Below are positions 11,201-20,800 of a DNA stretch of 64,000 bases, piece after piece. The stretch covers positions 19,706,762-19,770,761 of the forward strand of contig OZ029927.1 of the NCBI GenBank assembly GCA_964023275.1, read 5' to 3'. The notes under the pieces are model-generated. The model saw only the letters and a program-made list of their open reading frames with translations. It did no database searches and was not told the origin of the DNA. Position numbers and translations under genes: made by a program. Each line of letters starts with the position of its first letter. The first letter of the stretch is position 1. Source of the stretch: Norana najaformis. Its lineage: Eukaryota > Annelida > Clitellata > Crassiclitellata > Hormogastridae.

Positions 11201-14200
11201 GATGCATTGCCAACTTCACGGAACATCTAGATTCCGCCTGTTCGGGGCGAAGGTCATGTACCCTTCGAGTGCCTAACCCCGCAATGGATCGGGTCAACAC
11301 GTGTTCGCAGGGGATGAAGGCATCGCTGTATGCATCATACAGGTGTGTCAAAGGTAAGAAGGGGCTTTTAGTGGTGGCACGTGACCTCTTATCGTGTACT
11401 TAGGCCTCTCTCGTGGGTATTTTATCTTACCTGACCTTAACTGAACTACCTTAGTGACCTTAACTGACATACTTTACTAAGAGGCTTTTTCGTATGTTTC
11501 TGGAAGTTACAGTTATGACTCATTTTCAGTTTCATAGAGAACACAATGGTGATCCACTTTCTTGGTTTCTTTTTAGTTAAGTTTTAGTTAAGACTCTTTT
11601 TAGTTCAGTTCTACCTAATCTCTGTTAAACATTATTGTCGCCACATGCATTGTTTTGCAATATGCGGCGCTGATTTAGCGGGACTTAGGTCACTTTTGGG
11701 TCTACCGTTTGTATCCCAACAATCTATGCAATGGTCAATATAGTTGTTCTTTTGTTCTTTTGGATTCAATAAAGTTTTCATTTATTCATGGCTGTTGTTG
11801 ATGAAGGCTTCAAATAAATAGGCAATTACCTATCTTACCTTCCTTAAGTTAACTGACCTAACCTTACTTACCTAAATTTCCTTACCTAACTTCCCTTACC
11901 TAACCTTACTTTTCATTGCCTACCTTCCCTTACCTGCATTCCTCACCTTTCCTTACCTCACCTTACCTTCCTTCCCTTATCTTAGCTTAGCTTACCTTCA
12001 TTACCTCATCTTCCTTACCTTCCTGTACGAAAGTGTCTGAATTGAAGTCACCGAGCGTGTGCTCAAGCACCAGACTTGACGTGTCTCTCAAGGTTCAAAC
12101 TGGGAGTTCAGTGGTTGGCTATTTGTGAAAATTTGCATTCAATTATGTAGGTCAATTATATAGGTCAGGTTGGACCACGTGTTATGCATTTCGTATCTTA
12201 AATGCATACTGTAGCGTCTCAATGAGAAATTATAAGCGAAATTATTTGTGACATTTGCCAGAGGAACATAATTATCTGTTGGTTTAAAGCCTAAATTGAT
12301 TTACAGCTTCTTAAGTCTGTGAGGTAAATTGAGCCTTTGGGGAAATATTCGGTGTCTGATATCAGCAATCCATGCATCGTCTTATCAGAACTAGCAGCAG
12401 TAGTTTGATAAGAGCGTCGGAATGATAAATAAGATCAAGGGTAGTGATGCCTAAAAGTTGTGTAGTAACAGCAGATACTTGTGTCTAGAACAGCAGGTAC
12501 TTGTTTGTCTAGAACATCAGGTACTTGTGTGTCTAGAACAGCAGGTACTTGTGTGTCTAGAACAGCAGGTACTTATGTGTCTAGAACAGCAGGTACTTGT
12601 GTGTCTAGGACAGCAGGTACTTGTGTGTCTAGAAAAAAGTTACCTGTAGAAAGGTACTGAGAGTAAAGTAAGTGAAGTATCCCATATTCCACAAGTGAGA
12701 TGTAGGGGAGTTGCTCATTTCCTTTTCTGTAGGCCCTTGATGAATGGATGCATGCCAAGGTCCTTGACATGGAGCCAGTGCATTGCAGGACTTGCAAATT
12801 ATACTGCTTGGAGACAGAGGCACAGTGTGCGCAAACAACTTTCCCAGGATCGTTACACGGAGTTGAACCCGCAACTGCAGGATCATTGACCAAACGTGTT
12901 ACCGATAGACCGCTTTGCTGCATAAGAAAGGCACTAGCCAGTGCATTGATACATACATAGGTACATACATTCTCACTTATAGGCATACATACGTATGTTC
13001 TTACATGCATACATACATACGTATATGCACACATACTTTCTAGGTTATTTAGTGTCTGATGTATAAAGAAGTACTCTTCAGAGTGTCTGAATATTTAAAA
13101 CAGTTGCAGGTGGTTCGTGTGTCGCGTGTCACACGAACGGTCACGCAAAAGTCTCCGGCGACCGTGGATACCTAGCGAGCGTTGTTACCACGGAAACCCA
13201 GGACGAGGAGGGATGCGGTTCGTCACGATGTCCTTGGCTGATCCAAGTTCCGCCCGGACAAGGCATCAACCTGACTCTTATCGACTTCACGCTGGGTCAG
13301 GAGCAGCAGCCGACTTCTCCTCAGCAGCGACCAGGAGTGCCTTCATCCGACCGATGTTCGCGACTTCTCGTAGTCAAAGAGCGAGCGAATCCCAAGGATA
13401 GTCCGGTCTGTGGAGGACGCGTCAAGCGGAAACAGATCCACCTGTCTGTCAGTCACATCCTCGAAGTTCATGTCGTCGGTCAAGACGTGTTCAGTGGCAA
13501 GGGACAGTTCCTCGTCTACTATGAAGGTCTCTTCTATAATTTGTTGTTATTGTGTATTGTTGTTTATTGCAGTTAGGAGTTTGGTAGTAGTTGTAGTTGT
13601 TGTATGAGACCTAAAGCTTCTCAGACTGAAGAAAGAAGATACTGGAGATAGAAACAAATGGAAAAGAAGGATTCATGTGGCTGACCCCTACCCTTGGAGG
13701 GATTAATTCCAGCCAGAAGGAAGAAGAAGAAGAAGAATTAGTTGTAGTATGAGCTGGGAAGTAAATGATAAGTGCTGTGATGCACTGGCCCCATGTCCAG
13801 AACATTGGGATTCGCCCATTGCCGGCTCAAGGGCCAAGGAAAGGAGATGAGTGCCTCCTGTACGTCTCACTTGTGGGATATGGGATACTTTACTTACTTA
13901 CTGACTTACTTACTGACTTACGTACTAGCCTAGTACTAGTTGTGACACGGTGGTCTATATTATAACTGGTAGCGAGCCAGGTCCGTGATCTGAGAGCTGC
14001 AGGTTCAAGCCTGCTGGGTGAACTTTGTCTGACAACTCTGGGGAAGTTGTTTACGAACAGGCCTACGCTGAAAAGTAAACGGTACCATTATTCACGTTGT
14101 CGGTGAGACAAACCAGCAGTAGATTTAAAAACACCCCTCAAGGTACGAGTGGAATCAGCCAAATCAGTAAGTGGGTCGTCTAATTTTAGAGAGTGAAACC

Positions 14201-17200
14201 ATTCAAACTTCTTGAGCTGCTGTGGCGTGCTAGAAATACTTGAGAAACTCATCAGAGACACTCCTGTGTACCTACATACTTAATATAGTACCTTTAAGTA
14301 CCTCACAGTGAAGCTGCCTACGCTGGACTGAGAGGTGTTAAAGTTTATTAGGAGCAGAAAGTTCACCTTTTAAGCAAACAATGCTCAAATAACTAGAAAA
14401 GTTGCCATTGGAGGGGACATAGTTCTTGATGTCTGGTTAGAATGCAGAAGAGGTCGAAGTTCTTGATGTCTGGTTAGAATACAGAAGAGGTTGTAATTCT
14501 TGATGTCTGGTTAGAATACAGAAGAGGTCGAAGTTCTTGATGTCTGGTTAGAATACAGAAGAGGTTGTAATTCTTGATGCAAAAGGGGTCGAAGTGCTCA
14601 GTGTCTGGTTAGAATACAGAAGAGCTCATAGTCCCAATCTGTAAGTGGTTCCACCGAGACGCTAAATCATTGTACAGCTGCAAAACCCCGTCTTGGTCCA
14701 CAGAGACTCGTAGAAAACCCACAGAGCATACACTGGAATGAGAAAATTTGCAGAAAACTTTCAGAGCAAATGTATTTAAGTCTGCTGGCCTGGCTAACAT
14801 TTCGAATTCTGCATCTTTTGCTTTGAGGTAAAATGAACATGCCTGTTTACCCACCTGTATAGAAACTTCTCAGAAGTGAGTTTCTGGAGTTTGGAAGATC
14901 TTACAGTGTAAACGTAAATATGACCACAGCAGTCTAACAGCAGAACACTAGCATCATGAATATTCATGAGTTTTGGCTTTTTCAATGAATGAATGCATCT
15001 GATCTCTGGCAGTGCTAGTTGTTTCCAGAGTTTAAAAGACCTCTTATGGATGCCAGAGTCGTTGACCCTGATGGGCCATCTGATGAAGTGTGTGTGTGGG
15101 TAGTTGTTGTTTAATGTGTAGTTGTTGTTGAATGTGTAGTTGTTGTTGAATGTGTAGTTGTTGTTGAATGTGTAGTTGTTGTTGAATGTGTAGTTGTTGT
15201 TGAATGTGTAGTTGTTGTTGAATGTGTAGTTGTTGTTGAATGTGTAGTTGTTTAATGTGTAGTTGTTGCTTAATGTGTAGTTGTTGTTGAATGTGTAGTT
15301 GTTGTTTAATGTGTAGTTGTTGTTTTATGTGTAGTTCCTGTGTCATAACGAAGATGGTTAGCATCACCTTCCTCCTTTATCCAGGACTGGCACCACCTGA
15401 ATTCGGCAGTGGCGGACTTATTGGCGATTGAGCGCGATAGATACATGTGGTACCCTTAACGATGTTAAATATCATTAAGAACAGGACATTCTTGCATTAG
15501 CAAACATTGCTCAGACTAGGGTCCCTTTGCTCAGATAACTAGAAGTCACCAGTGACAAGCTCACGCACACCCACACACACCCACACGCAGACCCCACAGG
15601 CTCCTATAGGGTGGAGCCCCACCAAAAGATTCCTAACTAGAGTTTAAAGATGACAGCTAGAGTTTAAAGATGTATTGCTTGTAATCGTTTTGAAGACCTG
15701 TGTCATTTTGGAGCTTTGTGTTTCAAGAAGTAAAATTCATTGTTTAACGGGTTCTTGTGGCTGCCGTTGACGTCGACCTTACCATGCGTATTTCCTTTAG
15801 ATTGCCAACATGAGCCACTAAAATGTAAATGTACACGTTTTTCAATAGCGACCGTGTGGCATCGACCCTGCTCATTTTACAGTGAATTTATCAGGTGAAG
15901 TCCTTACCAATGCTGGACTCTGCCACTGCATTTAGTCGGGTAGTGCCAGTCCCAAGCCTGGATAAGGGAGGAGGGCGACGTCAACGGCCTTTGATGCCAT
16001 AAGATGTCGTTAAACTATGGAACTACTACTTACCAAAGCTGCCCCTTTGAATGGGTGCCACGCCATTTAAGGTCCGCGTGCACAGACTGTGCTAGCCCGA
16101 GATTGAAATCTCCTAAATAAGCCATGATGGTTATGCGAACCGGCATCCTCACGTACGGAGGTGCCATGACTGACGTACGCTTTAACCAATGCAGCTGACT
16201 GGGCCAGTAATCGTAATCGTAATCGTCAGTGTTTATTTGAATTTATTTTTTTATCATAATCGTAATCTAGAGATTTCTATAGCGCCCAATGAAAGCTAAG
16301 TCACGGAAACCAGCTTATTCACAGGCGCTCAGTCAAAACAAAATCGATAGGCAAAAGGGTTTGTTTCCAGGTCAGGATCCAGGAGTCAGGCAGTCAGACA
16401 GTTGGACGGCTACGGTGGATGATATTTGAAATTGAAGCGAGAAGAGAGATAAGGGGAAGAGGAAGAATCAGGATAAGATTTTTGGAAAAGAAATGTTTAC
16501 AGTCTTGAGTGAAAGACCAGCGCAGAAACTGAAAGAGGTGAGATGTTGATACGTCTAGCTGTTTCTTTTTCAAACAGCCGTTGGGTGTCCGGACGTAATT
16601 CCGCCTAAGAACAGTCGGATGAAACGCATGCACGATCGCTGTGAGATCGACTGCCCTGGCACTTCGGTCAAGTGGGTCCTGACCTGCGTCGACAACAAGT
16701 GGGTCGGGGACCTGGGCAGCTGTCCGGCTTCGCCCCTGGAAGCTGCGAGTCGACCGGATCCACCCAAGTCTTCGGGAATCTGGACCTTACTGTCATCGCT
16801 TCCGCTTAGTAAGTGAAGAATAAGACTGTGTTTTGGGTACATGAATAAACATAAATTTGCATAAATTATTACAGTAGATAAACAGATATATAATGGAAAG
16901 AATGCTATGTGAATAAGCTGTTTTATATGCTAAAGCAGATATGAAGAGTATGTATGTATATATTTATGTATGTATGCATGTGTATATGTATATATGTATG
17001 TATGTTTGTACGTATGTATGTATGTATGCATATATAAATAAGTAGACAGTAAGTAAGTAAGACATTTGTTGACATGCCATGTGTCCATCGGCTGAGCGAG
17101 GAATCGTAGGCTTAAATACTCTATATGTATGTGTGTATGTATTTATGTATGTATGTATGTATGTGTATATGTATATATGTATGTATGTTTGTATGTATGT

Positions 17201-17784
17201 ATGTATGTATGTACGTACGTATGCATGCATGTACATTAACACTGTATTCTTTCTATTATTTTCTGATGAGCCAGTAACAAAAAAGACTTGAAATGGCTGG
17301 AATGTGTCTGTCAATAAACCGATAAAGCTACTAGCTCTTCCCGTCAGAATATAAAAACAAACATGGCCGCCTTTCGTGAATTCCACACTGCACCCTAAGA
17401 GCAGCATTCAAGAAATGCGATGTAGAAATTGCAAATGGCCGCCTGCCAACGATCTTCCTACATAAGAGTGACAAATGTGTGGGTATTACGAAGTGTATAT
17501 GTAAATGTTTATCTATAGCGACCGTATGGCCTCCACCCTGCTCATTTTTCAATGAATTAAGGTTGCGTTTGATGTAAATGTCGGCATGTGAGTGACTAGC
17601 CATTTCTAACGACCGATAGGCTACGATTTCAGTCAGAGGCGTTTATTTGTTAAATACCAGTGGAGCAAAGAGTGATTGAATGTCTAGCCAGACTGTTGAT
17701 TTATTTACGTGAAACGTTGAGGCATTTGGGAAACTGCTTATAGATGCCAGATCAGGTGATTGTTGATCTTATCTGGCATTGCTA

Positions 17785-17825
<41 letters not shown>

Positions 17826-20800
17826 GTTATTGTTGTTGTTATTATTATTATTATTGTTTTGTTGTTATTACTTTTGTTGTTATTACTATTGTTATTATTA
17901 TTATTATTATCTTTATTAATACTTGTGCATTATTATTGTGTTATTATCATAGATCTGCTGACTTGCCATGTTCTTAGCACTTTTGAGGAGTTTATAAAAT
18001 GTGCATTATAAAAGTTCGGTTACTTACATCATCACCATCATCATCATCATCATTATCATCACCATTATCATCACCATCATCATTTTCGTCATCATCAACA
18101 TCATCACCAACATCAGCGTCATCACCACCATCAAGGTTTTTATTGTCATCATCTTCGTCATCATCATCATCGTCTTTGTTGTCGTTCACCACGACTACCA
18201 CCACCCCACCACCGCCACGACGACGACTATCACCACCACCACCGTCATTACCATCTTTGTTTTCATTATTCCTGTAATTATCTATCTTTCTTGTGTTACA
18301 AAAAGAGAGAGCGTAGCCAAAGAGAGTGAACGTAGCCAGAACAAGGAGGTTTAAGTCCATTGGAAAAAAAACTGTATAGTAGAAAGTGCACACTCAGTGT
18401 TAGGCAGAAAAAGGTGGCCTGTAGATGTGCCTACTTCAGAAGGGTGAATTCACCCACCATGCAGCGACTGTTCTTTGTTAAAATGGGTTGATTTTATGGC
18501 CTATTTAAGACACGGACTTTGTGTGGTAGTAACAGGTCAGCCAGTTTTCACAGATGAAGTACTCTGCTGCATAGAAAGGAATTTTTCGAGTGGATGTGAA
18601 TATTTTTAGGCATGGCATTCACTCTGAAAACCAGTGTCTGGTGAAAGTTTACATTGATGTGGCTACAAGGCTTTTATGTGTGCTAAATGGTATTCATGCT
18701 TTGTGGAAGGGTCAGATACATACAAGGCCACATTTTCATCTGATACTAAACAAAGTCTGATCCTTTACAATACCACATTTTTGTCTGCATGATACAGAAC
18801 AAGGCCACTTTTTAAAGTTTTGAATACTAATACTAATGTGACTAATTATTACAAAATGTTGCTTACAACAGTAGTGGGGCACGGTAGCCGATTGGATAGA
18901 GCGCTTGGCTTGTAACGTGGAGAGTACGGGTTCGAGTTCGGATTTGAAACAAGCCATGGCCGGGATGCGAACCGGCATCCTCATGCTCAGAGTCGCCTGG
19001 ACGTACGCGTTAACCAACGTAGCAAACCAGGCCATCTAACGTGGAAAAGGAGAGGATTTCGATCGTATTTTGTTGATAAAGGTGAATTCCTGGACTTAGA
19101 AGAATCTAAGTGGGTAAACAAGCTTAGACCTTTGCCAAAGAACTTGAAAGAAGAGCTGTAGAGTTTTTCCAGCCTTGATGGCAGCCGAAGCTGAAAGTTA
19201 AACAAGGAAATTATAGCGGCACTCGAGTTAAGTGCACGTATTTTATGATACACCAATTACCCAACCCAGATTGATATCAATGCAAACATGCACGCTTTTT
19301 TCAGTATATATCAAGTCCACTTGTACACGCTTTTCTACAGAGACCGTATGGCCTCGACCCTGCTCATTTTCAATGAATTTATCGGGTGAGATCCTTCGCC
19401 ACCGCTGCCCGTTTGAATGGGCGCCGCGCATTTTGTATTAGTATTCAATGTCTAACGACATCTTGTGGCTGCTAGGGCCGTTAACGTCGACGTCTTCATT
19501 AATTTTCTAAAACCACATCGAACGAACGAAATTGACGAATATATAGCTTCGGACATAAACAATTTAAAGGTGTCTAAGCACAACTTTATATTTGTAAAAT
19601 GTAAATGTTAATGTACAGGGTTTTCTATAGCGACGGTATCGTCTCGACCCTGCTCATATTTTCAATGAATTTATCGGGCGAGATCCTTCACCACCGCTGC
19701 CCGTTTGAATGGGCGCCACGCATTTTGCATTAGTATTCAATGTCTAACGACATCTTGTGGCTGCTAGGGCCGTTAACGTCGACGTCTTCATTAATTTTCT
19801 AAAACCACATCGAACGAACGAAATTGACGAATATATAGCTTCGGACATAAACAATTTAAAGGTGTCTAAGCACAACTTAATATTTGTAAAATGTAAATGT
19901 TAATGTACACGATTTTCTATAGCGACCGTATGGTCTCGACCCTGCTCATATTTTCAATGAATTTATCGGGTGAGATCCTTTACCACCGCTTTCGGTTTGA
20001 ATGGGCGCCACATCGTTTCAGGTCCCAGTGTGGTCCACAGAAACGTCGGTGTTTATTTGAATTTATGTTCTGATAGTAATCGTTATCTCGAGATTTCTAC
20101 AGCGCAAGACGAACGCTAAGTCGCGGGAACCAGCGTATTCACAGGCGCTTAGTCAAAACAAAATCGAGAGGCAGGAAAGGTTCAGTTCCAGGTCAAGGTC
20201 CTGGCAGACAGTCGGACGGCTATGGTGGATGGTGTTTGGAATTGAACCGGAAAGTGAGTTAAGGGGAATAGGATAAGATTTTTGGAAATGTTTTCAGTTT
20301 TGAGCGAAAGACCTGCGCAGAAATTGCAAGAGATGAAGTGTTCTGCTGTGAATCTATTGAGGCCGCTGAGTTTCTTTGATTTGATGCTGAAGTTGTGAAG
20401 TTAAGACAGATGGAGCCAGTTTAGTCGGCAATAGTAGAGTTAGTTCACGTGCGTGCGACGATCTGTTAAGCCCTTCATAGCGGAAAGTTTAAAACTTATT
20501 GCTTGGCTGATTTGCTTGAACTCTTGATTGAGTAGTTATTTATTTAGTTATTTACTGCACTTATTACGTGCGTAAGGTCAGTAAATCTGAATTTGTAGGC
20601 ACAAAACAAGTGTGTGTCTGAAGAACTTGTCCAGGGTCATTACACGGAGTCTGCTCAGCAGGCGTGAACCAACAATCGTTGGATTACTGACCCAGCGCGC
20701 TACCGAATGGACTACCGTATCACATTTACATACTTGTATGTGTGACCTGTATAGGCTGCCTCTCTGTCTTAGTGGACTGATCTTCTGGATATTGACCTGA

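Noticed and set aside
18875-18950. tRNA gene
   Set aside because: A and B boxes are present, but the same head recurs attached to a SINE body at many sites, and no intact cloverleaf is evident.
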